Shown here: positions 19,349-28,065 of the stretch, piece by piece | Layout: each line of letters opens with the position of its first letter | How positions within the stretch are numbered: the first letter of the stretch is position 1 | DNA from: Vibrio sp. 10N.286.49.B1 | GTDB taxonomy: Bacteria; Pseudomonadota; Gammaproteobacteria; Enterobacterales; Vibrionaceae | Direction of reading: 5' to 3' | Length of the DNA: 64,000 nucleotides | Assembly: GCF_002873335.1 (NCBI RefSeq) | Contig: NZ_MCUW01000010.1 | Location: 121,414 to 185,413 of the forward strand | Translations under genes and position numbers: made by a program | Notes under the pieces: model-generated | The model's input: the letters and a program-made list of their open reading frames with translations, nothing else | Databases searched by the model: none | Told to the model about the DNA's origin: nothing

Positions 19349-19624
19349 ATGAAAGAAGAGAGAATCGTTCCTGTTACATTGAAGTTTACTAGTTCGTTTT
19401 TGGCTGAGTTTGAACAGCATCTCGAACAGTTCAATGTAAGCTACGGAAAAAACCTAAAAAGAGCATCGCTGATGAAATTTTATGTGGAGGAGAATATGGC
19501 CTTGTATACTGGAGATACCATCACACAGTTTAGCGCTGCAACATCGGCACTCAAAGCTAATCCTGATTTATTAGAATTAGTCAAAGTATGGATAGAACAA
19601 CAAGAGCGTTCCAAAAATCAGTAG
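19349..19624 (+). CDS. Small hypothetical protein (91 aa)
   Basis: This is a mostly alpha-helical soluble protein with no recognised domain. The first third (VPVTLKFTSSFLAEFEQHLEQF) has an alternating strand then helix that loosely recalls small helical DNA-binding proteins, but no ribbon-helix-helix signature is clear. It is the third gene after the ureohydrolase on the same strand. A weak inverted repeat (AGGGTTCC / GGGAATCCT, about 19298-19328) lies just upstream. Confidence 0.55.
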   Translation: MKEERIVPVTLKFTSSFLAEFEQHLEQFNVSYGKNLKRASLMKFYVEENMALYTGDTITQFSAATSALKANPDLLELVKVWIEQQERSKNQ

Positions 19625-19700
19625 ATTACCTGATAGCCTAAGGTCAGTAGTGCTTGGGATGATTAGTTTCGGTTGATTTCTATTAGATGTTACATGCGAC

Positions 19701-19749
19701 AAACGGCAATAGTCTGTAAACGGCAATAGTTCACAGACTATTGCCGTTT
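19701..19749. terminator. 17-bp hairpin with an internal direct repeat between convergent genes
   Basis: Arms 19701-19717 and 19733-19749 (AAACGGCAATAGTCTGT and its complement) are perfect. The word AAACGGCAATAGT recurs at 19718-19730, so the right arm can pair with either copy and form two alternative hairpins. It lies between convergent genes and probably ends transcripts, although no long T-run follows. Confidence 0.6.
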
Positions 19750-19758
19750 ACTTCGATA

Positions 19759-20415
19759 TTACAAAATCTTTAAAATGGACTCACGTGCAAGTCGTGATTT
19801 TGGTAGCGTCGCGTTATAGTCTTCGTCTTGGTGATGGTAGCCCATGGCTAAAGCGACATCACATTGATACCCATCAAGCTCTTCAGCGAAAATCTCACCA
19901 ATCAGATCTGGATCAACCCCTTCCATTGTTGTTGAGTCAATGCCAAGACGAGCGAGGACATGCAGCGTATTGCCTAGTGCAAGGTAAGTTTGCGCCTTCG
20001 TCCAAGCAGAAGTATCACCCGAGTCATCGGTATTTTGCTCTGCAAAGGCAAACCCCCCGAATGCTTGTTCACGCTTGTCCGGTGCAGTGCGTCCATCCTC
20101 GATACCCTTATCGACTACTTTCGCGTAATCATCGCGGGTGTAGTGTGGGTTATAAGCAAATAGAACAATGTGTGACGCTGCTTTGATATGTGGCTGGTTA
20201 AATTGGTGTTTATTAGCAAATGTGTCATGCATGCGCTGCTTTGCTTCGTCGCTCTCAATGACAATGAACTTCCAAGGTTGTGAATTAATTGATGATGCCG
20301 ATAGGCGAATCGCGTCATAGATGACTTCAAGTTCTTCTTGCGGGATGCGTTTAGTTTCATCGTAACGTTTTGCCGTATAACGTTGCTCTAAATCAGAAAT
20401 AATTGGATGCGTCAT
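19759..20415 (-). CDS. NfsB-like oxygen-insensitive NAD(P)H nitroreductase
   Basis: This FMN flavoprotein of about 218 residues reduces nitroaromatics, quinones or related compounds. RYTAKRYDETKRI at the N-terminus and ASSINSQPWKFIV are the FMN-binding signatures of the NfsB/NfnB group, and GVDPDLIGEIF with ALAMGYHH near the C-terminus also fits. ATG 20415 has GGAG seven bases upstream and is favoured over 20430. The same strand carries a small monooxygenase-like gene just upstream, so the two may form a redox-stress operon under the divergent LysR. Confidence 0.92.
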   Translation of the reverse strand: MTHPIISDLEQRYTAKRYDETKRIPQEELEVIYDAIRLSASSINSQPWKFIVIESDEAKQRMHDTFANKHQFNQPHIKAASHIVLFAYNPHYTRDDYAKVVDKGIEDGRTAPDKREQAFGGFAFAEQNTDDSGDTSAWTKAQTYLALGNTLHVLARLGIDSTTMEGVDPDLIGEIFAEELDGYQCDVALAMGYHHQDEDYNATLPKSRLARESILKIL

Positions 20416-20462
20416 GGTTTTCTCCGTCATAAACAGGGGCTGCTAACAGCGTTTTTAATCAA

Positions 20463-20753
20463 CTAAGCGATGTGTGTCATTTCATTTATAACGAAGCTTG
20501 CCACACAGCCTTCTGTTGCTGCCATGTAGTCTGCAATATGACTGCTTGCCAAGTGAGTTTGCAAAAGCTCACGCGAGGTCCAGTTTTCATAGAAAGTGAA
20601 ATGAGCTGGGTTCTCATTGTTTTGATGAAGGTCGTAGTTAATGCAACCTTCTTCCGCACGAGTGGCGTCTATAAGCTTGAGTAACTCAGCTTTCACAAAT
20701 TCAATTTTATCTTCGTTTGCTACGATGTTGGCGATGATGGTTAGTTTGGTCAT
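20463..20753 (-). CDS. ABM-domain (YgiN-like) putative quinol monooxygenase
   Basis: The dimeric alpha/beta antibiotic-biosynthesis-monooxygenase fold of about 96 residues shows in LTIIANIVANEDKIEFVKAELLKL, the central EEGCINYDLHQ and FTFYENWTSRELLQTHL. Members such as E. coli YgiN act on quinols. ATG 20753 is preferred over the frame opening at 20786, since the family starts about two residues before the first strand. It is upstream of the nitroreductase on the same strand, with 47 bp between them, and divergent from a LysR gene. Confidence 0.88.
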   Translation of the reverse strand: MTKLTIIANIVANEDKIEFVKAELLKLIDATRAEEGCINYDLHQNNENPAHFTFYENWTSRELLQTHLASSHIADYMAATEGCVASFVINEMTHIA

Positions 20754-20905
20754 GGGTAATCTCATTTGTTTATGCTGGCATTTCATGGTCTAAAGATTTG
20801 ATTGGCCGAGCTTAGTGTTGTTTTGACGTTCAATTTCGACTTGTCGTCGGTATCAACAAATCATAGTCGTATAATTAATAATTAAAAACAGGATATAATT
20901 TGAAT

Positions 20906-20930
20906 TATTATCAAATTATATTTGATAATA
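20906..20930. promoter_or_regulatory. LysR-type palindrome in the divergent promoter
   Basis: Ten-base arms around a 5-nt spacer (core ATTATCAAA and TTTGATAAT) give a near-perfect palindrome with the T-N11-A form of LysR boxes. It lies 35 bp before the LysR start, between the LysR gene and the monooxygenase/nitroreductase genes. Confidence 0.65.
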
Positions 20931-20964
20931 GTCTTACGATACTAACCTTATATGGGTAGATATA

Positions 20965-21924
20965 ATGCTTTTAGAAGACTTACAGGTCATATTAAAGGTT
21001 GCTGAGTTTCGCAGTATCACTGCCGCGGCGACCAACCTTGATATGCGAACTGCGACCGCCAGTGCTGCCGTAAAGCGAGTCGAAGCATCCTTGGGCGCGG
21101 AAATATTCATCAGAACAACTCGCCATTTGCGCCTGTCTTCGGCAGGAGAACGCTATCTCCCACAATGTGAGCAGGCGTTGAAATTGCTGGAACAAGCCAA
21201 GCTTAATATGCGAGAAGAGTTGGGCATTATTGATGGGGAGATCAGAATCGCGGTATCTTCTGACTTTGGTCGAAATATCGTTGTGCCTTGGCTCGATGAG
21301 TTTTTACTTGAACATCCTAACGTGTCACTTCGTACCAGCGTCAGTGACAGTAATATTGATTTTTATCGAGACTCAGTGGATATGGCGCTGCGTTATGGGC
21401 CTCAAACTGACGCGAATTTATATGGATTCAAAATTTGCGATGTTCCTCGGGTATTGTGCGCTAGCCCCGAGTATCTCAGTGATCATGGCGCGCCTAACGT
21501 GCCTACCGATTTACTGAATCACAATGCTCTGTTCTATCAATTGCATGATATTTTACAAGATGAATGGACGTTTTATGATGAAAAACAATCATATAAAATG
21601 AAATTGAAAGGGAACCGAGCCTCCAATGACAGCGACTTTGTCCGGCGCTGGTGTGTTGAGGGAAAGGGTATTGCTTATAAATCATGCATCGATATGTCGA
21701 ACGACTTACTGGCGGGTCGGGTGGTGAGGTTAATGCCAGATTATACGCCGACGCCCACCGAGTTGTGGCTAGTGTGTCCAAGTCGTCAGTCGATTACGCC
21801 AACAGTAAGGTTGTTGCGTGACCTATTTAGAAGCAAAGCCAACGCGATTCTGTCTCGCTTAACGGAGGAAGGGGTACTTGTGAACGGATCTCGGCGTAGT
21901 ATTCAACCACGCAACGCTAAGTGA
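20965..21924 (+). CDS. LysR-family regulator, probably of the nitroreductase genes
   Basis: The 319-residue protein has an N-terminal winged helix (about 1-60, with TAAATNLDMRTATASAAVKRVE) and a C-terminal effector domain of the AaeR/DsdC-like shape. It is divergent from the monooxygenase and nitroreductase genes and overlaps a strong palindromic site, so regulation of those genes and of itself is likely. The inducer is perhaps a quinone or electrophile; that is inference from the neighbours. Confidence 0.9.
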   Translation: MLLEDLQVILKVAEFRSITAAATNLDMRTATASAAVKRVEASLGAEIFIRTTRHLRLSSAGERYLPQCEQALKLLEQAKLNMREELGIIDGEIRIAVSSDFGRNIVVPWLDEFLLEHPNVSLRTSVSDSNIDFYRDSVDMALRYGPQTDANLYGFKICDVPRVLCASPEYLSDHGAPNVPTDLLNHNALFYQLHDILQDEWTFYDEKQSYKMKLKGNRASNDSDFVRRWCVEGKGIAYKSCIDMSNDLLAGRVVRLMPDYTPTPTELWLVCPSRQSITPTVRLLRDLFRSKANAILSRLTEEGVLVNGSRRSIQPRNAK

Positions 21925-22045
21925 TTAGTGTGAGCAATGAAGAGAAGGGGCAATGTTGAATATAATGATATGAATTGAATATGTTATATTTCAGTAAGAC
22001 GACCTTCAACCTAGGTTTATTCACTTTATAGAATGGAGAACATGA

Positions 22046-22624
22046 GTGAAACTTCTTAAATTTGGTCTTGGGCTATCACTTTTATTGACCAGTGCTACGT
22101 CAAGCGCAGATAGCTTTCAGTTTTTGGTGGGGGTCGACACTGGTAAGTCTTTTGCTGGTGGTATCGAAGGGACAATCTATGACAACTATATCATCGGTGC
22201 TCAAGCGAACTTAGATTCTACCGATAGTTATAACTCTGGACCATATTCGCATTCTACGATCAGCGATGCTACTTATACTCAGAAACGTTCAGCACAATAC
22301 TACACTTTATACACTGGCTATCGGTTCACTAAGTCTGCTGTTGAAGGTTTGGCTATTAAGGTAGGCGTAACACAAATGAGGCTCACAATGAGTGCGGATG
22401 TGTATGGGACTGAGAATGGTGACGCTGCATCTGAAGAGTTATATAAAATCAACGAATCTAAACTCTTACCGTTTATCGGCGTTGGTTATCCAATTGCTGA
22501 ACGTTTGACGTTAAATGTCCACGCGAGTTTTGGTGGATTAGAAATGATTACGGTGGATGGTCAGCAAGAATCTACAGGGATAGATGCCACGAATGTGAGC
22601 TTTCTCGTTGGATTTAGGTTCTAA
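22046..22624 (+). CDS. Small outer-membrane beta-barrel protein
   Basis: The 192-residue precursor has a signal peptide (residues 1 to about 21, ending SSA-DS), alternating amphipathic strands and a terminal aromatic (GFRF), the BamA recognition end of outer-membrane barrels. The size suggests 8 strands, like OmpA/OmpW-type proteins. The start is GTG 22046 with GGAG about eight bases upstream. An overlapping out-of-frame ATG at 22042 opens only five codons. Function is unknown. Confidence 0.82.
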   Translation: MKLLKFGLGLSLLLTSATSSADSFQFLVGVDTGKSFAGGIEGTIYDNYIIGAQANLDSTDSYNSGPYSHSTISDATYTQKRSAQYYTLYTGYRFTKSAVEGLAIKVGVTQMRLTMSADVYGTENGDAASEELYKINESKLLPFIGVGYPIAERLTLNVHASFGGLEMITVDGQQESTGIDATNVSFLVGFRF

Positions 22625-22690
22625 GGCCAACATGCTAGATGTTACAAGATACAAGGATGTAATCGAAACTTGTCTCTGTCTTCTTGAATG

Positions 22691-22720
22691 AATAAGCCCA
22701 AGCACTGCTTGGGCTTATTA
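22691..22720. terminator. Bidirectional intrinsic terminator
   Basis: AATAAGCCCAAGCA and its complement form a GC-rich stem at 22691-22719 between the convergent barrel gene and torZ. T-rich flanks lie on both sides. Confidence 0.8.
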
Positions 22721-22775
22721 GTGGACGGGTTATCTACCGTCCGGTTAGTGTTTCGGGTTGAACAATACCGAGCCG

Positions 22776-25223
22776 CTATGCCCCTTTAGGTGGCGTAAAC
22801 GCCATCATATCAAGGACTTTACCAGTGTATTTTTCGATACGAACTAATGACGAGTTCGCCGCACATCCATTAGCGAGGCGAGAGGTGGGAATGTCGCTTG
22901 TTAACACGTTCGCACCACCATTGCGACAGATCCCCGTTTCAGGGTCTAAGTCGGGCCAGCCCCCTTCATGGATACATACTGAGCCTTGTTTAATGCCATC
23001 GCTCACGAGCGCGCCAACCAACACCTCACCGCGATCGTTATAAGCACGAACCAAATCGCCCGATTGAATACCGCGCGCTTTTGCATCGGCAGTATTGATG
23101 GTAATCGGTTCTCGATTAGCAATAGCATACTCGTCGCGAAGCTTGGCATAGTTGAATTGACTGTGTAAACGATGGGCGGCATGCGCCGTCATTAGTTGCA
23201 ATTCACCTTCTTTGGCCGTGCCACTAAATTCAGTAGGTGGCAGCCAAGTTGGATGAGCTGGGCAATCTTTATAGCCATAGCCTTCAATGGTTTTCGAGTA
23301 AATCTCGATACGACCACTTGGTGTACCTAGTGGATTCAAAACCGGGTCTTTTCTAAACTCAGCATGTTGAACGTAAGCCGCGGCCTTCTTATTCATCTTC
23401 ATTTCAATCAGCTGATTGTCGTCCCAGAACTTCCCAAAGTTTGGCATACGAACCCTTGCAGCACGCCCTCCTTTTTGCGCCGCCTCATAGAACCCTTTAA
23501 GCCAATCCATCTCGGTTTTGCCTTCAGTATAGACGTCATGCCCGCCTGTTCTTATTTGCTCTGACATATCAGCAAAAACAGCAAAATCACTTCGTGCTTC
23601 ACCTTGTGGCTCAACCACTTTTTTCATTGGAACAAGGTGTTGGTTACTGTAGTCACCGGTCATGGTTAAGTCATTACGCTCAAAGGATGTCGTAATGGGC
23701 AGCACAATATCGGCATGCTTAGCCGCGGCGGTCCAATAGATCTCTGATATGACAATGAGTTCCGGTTTTTGCCATGCCTTGATCAGGCGGTTAGTGTCTT
23801 GGTGATGAGTAAAGTTAGCGCCACCCGCCCACCAAATCATCTTGATATCAGGGAAGGTTAATTCATGTCCGTTGTGTTGATAATTGGCGCCAGGGTTTTC
23901 TAGTGCCTCGACGATGCGCGCAACAGGGAATGCATTGACGGCGCCCGAGACTGCCCAGTCGTTACCTGCCGAAGATCCGCCACCAATAGAAGATGAAATC
24001 GCTGGCAACACGCCTGCATCACGTGTTGGGTTCCCGCCATTCGAATAATGGTAGGAGAAGCCAAAGCCCCCCCCTGGAAGACCTATTTGGCCTAGCATGG
24101 CGGCAAGAGTCGCGATCATCCAGTGACGTTGTTCTCCGTATTGTTGGCGTTGGATTCCCCAACCTGCCATCAACATGGTGCGATTTGAGCTGAAGATATC
24201 CGCCAGCAGTTCAAGCTGCTTTGCCGGCACCCCAGTGATGTCCGCTGCCCATTCTGATGTTTTTTCAACACCGTCTTCTTTGCCGAGTAAATAGGCCTCG
24301 AATTTGTCGTAACCCGTGGTGTATTTATCAAGGAAGGCTTTATCGTGTTTTCCTTTGCTGACCAGTGAGTGTGCGATGCCGAGCAGCATGGCCACATCAG
24401 TCATTGGGCGAGGGGCAATCCATTGGATGTTATCACCGAAGAAATCGATAGTCTCAGAGCGCATTGGGTCAATGGCTATAATGGTTTTTCCCGATTTTTT
24501 TAGCTGATGGAAAAACTCTAAGCCAGAGCAGTCCGTTGAGCTCCATGCAATCTTGAGTGTATTGATCGGATTCATGCCCCAAAGGACGACGACATCGCTG
24601 CTTTCCAATACGACAGGGTGACTGGTTTGCTGTTCATAGACTTCAATCGACCCCATAACATGCGGCATGATGACTTGCGCAGCACCCGTTGAGTAATCGC
24701 CTAAATGTCCAGAATAACCACCCGCCAAGCTCATATAACGTTGCAACAACGTTTGTGCTTTGTGGAGAACCCCTGAAGAGCGCCAGCCGTATGAGCCGGC
24801 AAATATAGATTCAGGACCGTTCTCTTTACGAATCCGCATGTGTTGTTCGTGGATGAGCTTGTACGCATCATCCCATGACACTTGAACGTACTCATCTTTA
24901 CCACGCGTGCCTTTAGGGGCGGTAGGATCGTCTAAATAGCCTTTACGGACCATCGGGTGTTCGATACGTGCTTTTGTGTACACCTGATCAGGGCCAGTAG
25001 ACTGCAAACTATTGGGAACGGTTTGCGCTAACGCATTCTTGGTAGCAACCAGCTTCCCGTCTTTTACTTCGCATAGCATTGGGCCCATGCGACCAGCGGT
25101 CAATACACCCGATCCTCGTTTTGAGGCGGCGGCAGCGGACAGAGGCGTTAGGGAAGTAAAGGCGGCAGCACCTGCTGCCATTGACGTCCCTTTTAGGAAT
25201 CCGCGACGTGTGATATCAGTCAT
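22776..25223 (-). CDS. torZ: TorZ-type TMAO/S-oxide reductase (molybdopterin)
   Basis: The periplasmic terminal reductase of 815 residues uses bis-MGD molybdenum cofactor to reduce TMAO or biotin/dimethyl sulfoxide. A twin-arginine signal (TRRGFLKG, then AAAAS) targets it through Tat. The DMSO-reductase-family block [13 protein letters not shown] holds the serine expected to ligate Mo (around 149-150). [14 protein letters not shown] and [10 protein letters not shown] are also typical. The C-terminal cofactor-binding domain is intact ([14 protein letters not shown]). It lies 18 bp after the pentahaem cytochrome gene. The match is better to TorZ/BisC-like than to the TorCAD arrangement, and no torD chaperone is nearby. 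Confidence 0.93.
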   Translation of the reverse strand: MTDITRRGFLKGTSMAAGAAAFTSLTPLSAAAASKRGSGVLTAGRMGPMLCEVKDGKLVATKNALAQTVPNSLQSTGPDQVYTKARIEHPMVRKGYLDDPTAPKGTRGKDEYVQVSWDDAYKLIHEQHMRIRKENGPESIFAGSYGWRSSGVLHKAQTLLQRYMSLAGGYSGHLGDYSTGAAQVIMPHVMGSIEVYEQQTSHPVVLESSDVVVLWGMNPINTLKIAWSSTDCSGLEFFHQLKKSGKTIIAIDPMRSETIDFFGDNIQWIAPRPMTDVAMLLGIAHSLVSKGKHDKAFLDKYTTGYDKFEAYLLGKEDGVEKTSEWAADITGVPAKQLELLADIFSSNRTMLMAGWGIQRQQYGEQRHWMIATLAAMLGQIGLPGGGFGFSYHYSNGGNPTRDAGVLPAISSSIGGGSSAGNDWAVSGAVNAFPVARIVEALENPGANYQHNGHELTFPDIKMIWWAGGANFTHHQDTNRLIKAWQKPELIVISEIYWTAAAKHADIVLPITTSFERNDLTMTGDYSNQHLVPMKKVVEPQGEARSDFAVFADMSEQIRTGGHDVYTEGKTEMDWLKGFYEAAQKGGRAARVRMPNFGKFWDDNQLIEMKMNKKAAAYVQHAEFRKDPVLNPLGTPSGRIEIYSKTIEGYGYKDCPAHPTWLPPTEFSGTAKEGELQLMTAHAAHRLHSQFNYAKLRDEYAIANREPITINTADAKARGIQSGDLVRAYNDRGEVLVGALVSDGIKQGSVCIHEGGWPDLDPETGICRNGGANVLTSDIPTSRLANGCAANSSLVRIEKYTGKVLDMMAFTPPKGA

Positions 25224-25241
25224 AGTAATGTCCTTGTTGTT

Positions 25242-26336
25242 TTAGTGACCAACCACGTCTTTTGCGTGGTTTTGGAAGAATTTAGTTAAGATCTCGAGAT
25301 CAAGGGCTGAGATATCGGTACGCTCACCCATGCCTTTTGCCACTGGGCCCCAGGCGTTGACCGTGAAATGATTCGAAGGGATCTTGGCATGACAGGTTGA
25401 GCAGTAGACATTATCGAGCTCTTCAGCGTAAGCCCACAAAGGATCTGGGCTGCTAAGAACCGGTGCATCGATTTGGGCGGTGAGTACAGCACTGCGCCAT
25501 TCATTACCATATTCGTCAGCAGCGTAGTCGCCAATTTTAAGCGTATTTTGTCCTTCGTCAGACAGCATGGCGATGATGCTTCGCTTACCCTCAGCCATGT
25601 AGAGCACCTGCTCTGCTCCTTTCATCTGGTAACCTGACAATTGGATGGTTCTGACGTCGTCCTTTCTATCGACAACCGCCATTTTGACCGCAGGATTAAT
25701 GGAGCCGAGATCGCCTAATGAGATCTTAGCGACAGAGTACACTTCCTTTGCATCAACGGTCGTTTGCTCTGCTTTAGCGACGACTCGGTTGTAGGCTTCG
25801 CTGTCGAGTTCAGGCTCTGGCGCAAAGTGTGCGACACCTTTGTGGCAATCAATACACGTTTGATTATTGGCAATACCGTATTCGTGCATTTTTGCTGCGT
25901 CTTCTGACTGTTCATAATTGTCCATTGCATCGAATGAGTGACATGAACGACAGGTAGCCGAATCGTTAGCTCTTAGTTGAGCCCAGACGGTTTCGGCCAT
26001 TGCCATGCGGTGTTCTTCATACTTGTCTTCCGTATCAATTTTGCCAGTAACAAATTCGTGGTAAATGTCTTTTGAGGCGCGGATCTTAGTGATCACATAA
26101 TCGATTGGATCAGAAGGAATATGACAGTCTGAGCATTCCGCGCGAATGCCTTTGGCATTGGTGAAATGAACGGACCCTTGATATTCCTCATAGGGGATTT
26201 GCATGGTGTGGCAAGAGATACAAAACTCGGTGCTTGAGGTTTTATGCATGATGGCAGCACTGCCGCCAAAGGTTAACCAACCGATGAGAATACCTACGAG
26301 GGTGATGAGTAGTACATGTCTTTTTTTTATATTCAT
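25242..26336 (-). CDS. torY: Pentahaem c-type cytochrome, NapC/NirT (TorY/TorC) family
   Basis: The membrane-anchored quinol oxidase of 364 residues passes electrons from menaquinol to the periplasmic reductase. One N-terminal TM helix (about 7-28) precedes four CXXCH sites (CISCH, CSDCH, CRSCH, CIDCH) and a fifth in the C-terminal domain (CSTCH), the arrangement of TorC/TorY. It is first in the torYZ operon. Its upstream region has NarP-like and FNR-like sites, fitting use under anaerobiosis. Confidence 0.94.
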   Translation of the reverse strand: MNIKKRHVLLITLVGILIGWLTFGGSAAIMHKTSSTEFCISCHTMQIPYEEYQGSVHFTNAKGIRAECSDCHIPSDPIDYVITKIRASKDIYHEFVTGKIDTEDKYEEHRMAMAETVWAQLRANDSATCRSCHSFDAMDNYEQSEDAAKMHEYGIANNQTCIDCHKGVAHFAPEPELDSEAYNRVVAKAEQTTVDAKEVYSVAKISLGDLGSINPAVKMAVVDRKDDVRTIQLSGYQMKGAEQVLYMAEGKRSIIAMLSDEGQNTLKIGDYAADEYGNEWRSAVLTAQIDAPVLSSPDPLWAYAEELDNVYCSTCHAKIPSNHFTVNAWGPVAKGMGERTDISALDLEILTKFFQNHAKDVVGH

Positions 26337-26381
26337 GATGATTTATTAACAACTGTGTCATTTGGTAACTTCTCTTAAAAG

Positions 26382-26397
26382 TACTCCTTAAGGGGTA
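26382..26397. promoter_or_regulatory. NarP/NarL 7-2-7 binding site upstream of torY
   Basis: TACTCCT-TA-AGGGGTA matches the inverted-heptamer consensus TACYYMT-N2-AKRRGTA at every position. It lies about 46-61 bp upstream of the torY start. Confidence 0.8.
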
Positions 26398-26406
26398 TCC
26401 CTATGA

Positions 26407-26420
26407 TTGATTTGAATCAT
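26407..26420. promoter_or_regulatory. FNR site upstream of torY
   Basis: TTGATTTGAATCAT matches TTGAT-N4-ATCAA except for the last base. It is 71-84 bp before the torY start and 10 bp beyond the NarP-like palindrome. Confidence 0.75.
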
Positions 26421-26451
26421 GATTATTCACTCAAATTTCAATGATTTTTTG

Positions 26452-26928
26452 TTATGTGGATGAGCTCACTTTTATTTCGTCATTCAAGCCTTCAATCAGG
26501 AACCTTGCACCGTCACCATGAGATGACACCTCATCATTAGGATTAAACAGGCCGCAGCTTTTTAGTGACAAGCAACCGCAGCCGATGCAGGTGTCTAGAT
26601 TATTTCGAAGCCTTTGCATCTCTAGTATTTTTTGATCCAGCGTCGATGCCCAGCGTTTGGACAGCCGTTCCCAATCTCTTTTGTTAGGCTGTCTCGAGTC
26701 TGGTAGCGAGGAGAGTGCGGAATGGATCTCATTAAGAGAAACACCCACTTGCTGGGCGGCGCGAATAACAGAGATGGTGCGTAGGGTTGCGGCATGGTAG
26801 CGTCGTTGGTTACCATCGGTGCGAATGGAATGAATTAACCCTTTTGATTCATAAAATCGAAGAGCAGAGGCCGCAACACCACTACGTTCTGCCGCTTCAC
26901 CTATCGTAAAAAAACGGGTTTTCTTCAT
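26452..26928 (-). CDS. soxR: SoxR redox-sensing MerR-family regulator
   Basis: The 158-residue protein has the MerR winged helix (FFTIGEAAERSGVAASALRFYESKGL), the dimerisation helix and the [2Fe-2S] motif CIGCGCLSLKSC that defines SoxR. Oxidation of the cluster by redox-cycling drugs activates transcription from promoters with a long spacer. About 15 residues at the C-terminus (DEIKVSSST end) extend beyond the cluster domain. No soxS is adjacent. A SoxR-type promoter reads away from this gene toward a pseudogene. Confidence 0.95.
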   Translation of the reverse strand: MKKTRFFTIGEAAERSGVAASALRFYESKGLIHSIRTDGNQRRYHAATLRTISVIRAAQQVGVSLNEIHSALSSLPDSRQPNKRDWERLSKRWASTLDQKILEMQRLRNNLDTCIGCGCLSLKSCGLFNPNDEVSSHGDGARFLIEGLNDEIKVSSST

Positions 26929-26952
26929 ATGTTAATCTCACTAAATAATCAA

Positions 26953-26983
26953 TTGACTTAAAGTTACCTTTAACTTTTATCCT
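26953..26983 (+). promoter_or_regulatory. SoxR-type promoter with 19-bp spacer
   Basis: The -35 TTGACT (26953-26958) and -10 TATCCT (26978-26983) are 19 bp apart, the over-long spacing used by MerR-family activators. An imperfect dyad AAAGTTACC/TTTAACTTT (26960-26977) fills the spacer. It reads rightward, away from soxR. Confidence 0.7.
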
Positions 26984-27046
26984 AGCACAACATTTGCGAG
27001 CAATAGGATAAAATATCATGTCGACACATACACCAGCTTACCTAAT

Positions 27047-27460
27047 ATGCAGGCGACAGTGGAGGTCTTGCTCAACATTGTTAAGCAAGAAAATCCGGAG
27101 CATAAAAATACACTGAGTGAGTTTTCATCCGCAGATATCGACCTCCATCAATCGCTTAGTAAGCGACACACTGGTGTTCAATTTACACTGAAAATAATGG
27201 ACAACACACGTCTAAACTTCGCACCAACAGTGTTTAATATGTTGTTGAAAAACCTCGTAGATAACGTAGTGCGCTTTACTGAAAACGGTGAGTTCTGTGT
27301 CGAAGTGTTGGAGCAATTAATTACCGTGTAAGATTCAGGTTGCGGTATGGGAATGAGCAATGATTTGGACCATGGATTAGGTTTACCAGGCGACCTATCC
27401 GTTCCCATGGCGGCCGTGTTTATGCGATTTTTGTCACGACTGCTACTTTATACGGGTTAA
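27047..27460 (+). pseudogene. Remnant of a sensor histidine kinase
   Basis: The frame encodes the end of a HisKA linker and part of an HATPase domain. The N box NLVDNVVRFTENGE is clear. The frame then meets TAA at 27329 exactly where the conserved residue before DSGCGMGM (G1 box) should be; one base change from GAA would explain it. Reading through gives a shortened G2-like HGLGL, and the frame then degenerates and ends near 27460. No histidine box, sensor or membrane part remains. It is therefore a truncated, nonsense-mutated remnant. It sits directly downstream of the SoxR-type promoter. Confidence 0.8.
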
Positions 27461-27544
27461 ATACTACACAGTATGAGCATATATTGTGTATTAATTTGCA
27501 GTTGACGGTTAACAGCTAATGGTCAATGGTTAGGGGAATTCAAA

Positions 27545-27982
27545 ATGGTAATAAACATCCGCGGTGTTATGACTGTTGCCTTGGTTTTATCTTCATTGAA
27601 TGGGTATGCATCAGCATCCAATGTTGCCGACTTTTCAACCTCTCTGGACTATGCGCAAGTCACCAGCGTGGTTGCAACCCAAAGTCGCGATGGTAACTGG
27701 TGTTTTGACACAACGGTAAGACACAATGATGAAGGATGGAGGCATTATGCAGATGGTTGGGAAGTCCTCGATTTGGCGGGCAATCAGCTTGGCTACCGTC
27801 ACCTCGCTCATCCCCACGATAACGAACAACCGTTCACGCGTGGTCTGTGTGGTATATCGATCCCTAAAGAGGTGACGACCGTTGTGGTCCGAGCAAGGTG
27901 CAATGTACATGGTTATGGTGGTAAAGCGGTCACAATAGACGTAACGCCGCGTTCCGAGGCGCGCTTTTCTGTCAACAATTAA
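27545..27982 (+). CDS. Conserved periplasmic protein of unknown function
   Basis: The 145-residue precursor has a signal peptide (to about residue 25, YASAS). The mature part is beta-rich with a strikingly conserved-looking core: VRHNDEGWRHYADGWEVLD, LAHPHDNEQPFTRGLCG and VHGYGGKAVTIDV. I recall related proteins in alphaproteobacteria with the same core, none with a known role. Clustered His, Asp and Glu could bind a metal. It stands alone downstream of the kinase remnant. Confidence 0.75.
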   Translation: MVINIRGVMTVALVLSSLNGYASASNVADFSTSLDYAQVTSVVATQSRDGNWCFDTTVRHNDEGWRHYADGWEVLDLAGNQLGYRHLAHPHDNEQPFTRGLCGISIPKEVTTVVVRARCNVHGYGGKAVTIDVTPRSEARFSVNN

Positions 27983-28065
27983 GAGCGAACCCATTAGGCT
28001 AAGAGTCAGGAATCTAGAGTGAGCGAGTCGCCTCACATTGTCATTTAACGAGAAAGGATAATCAA

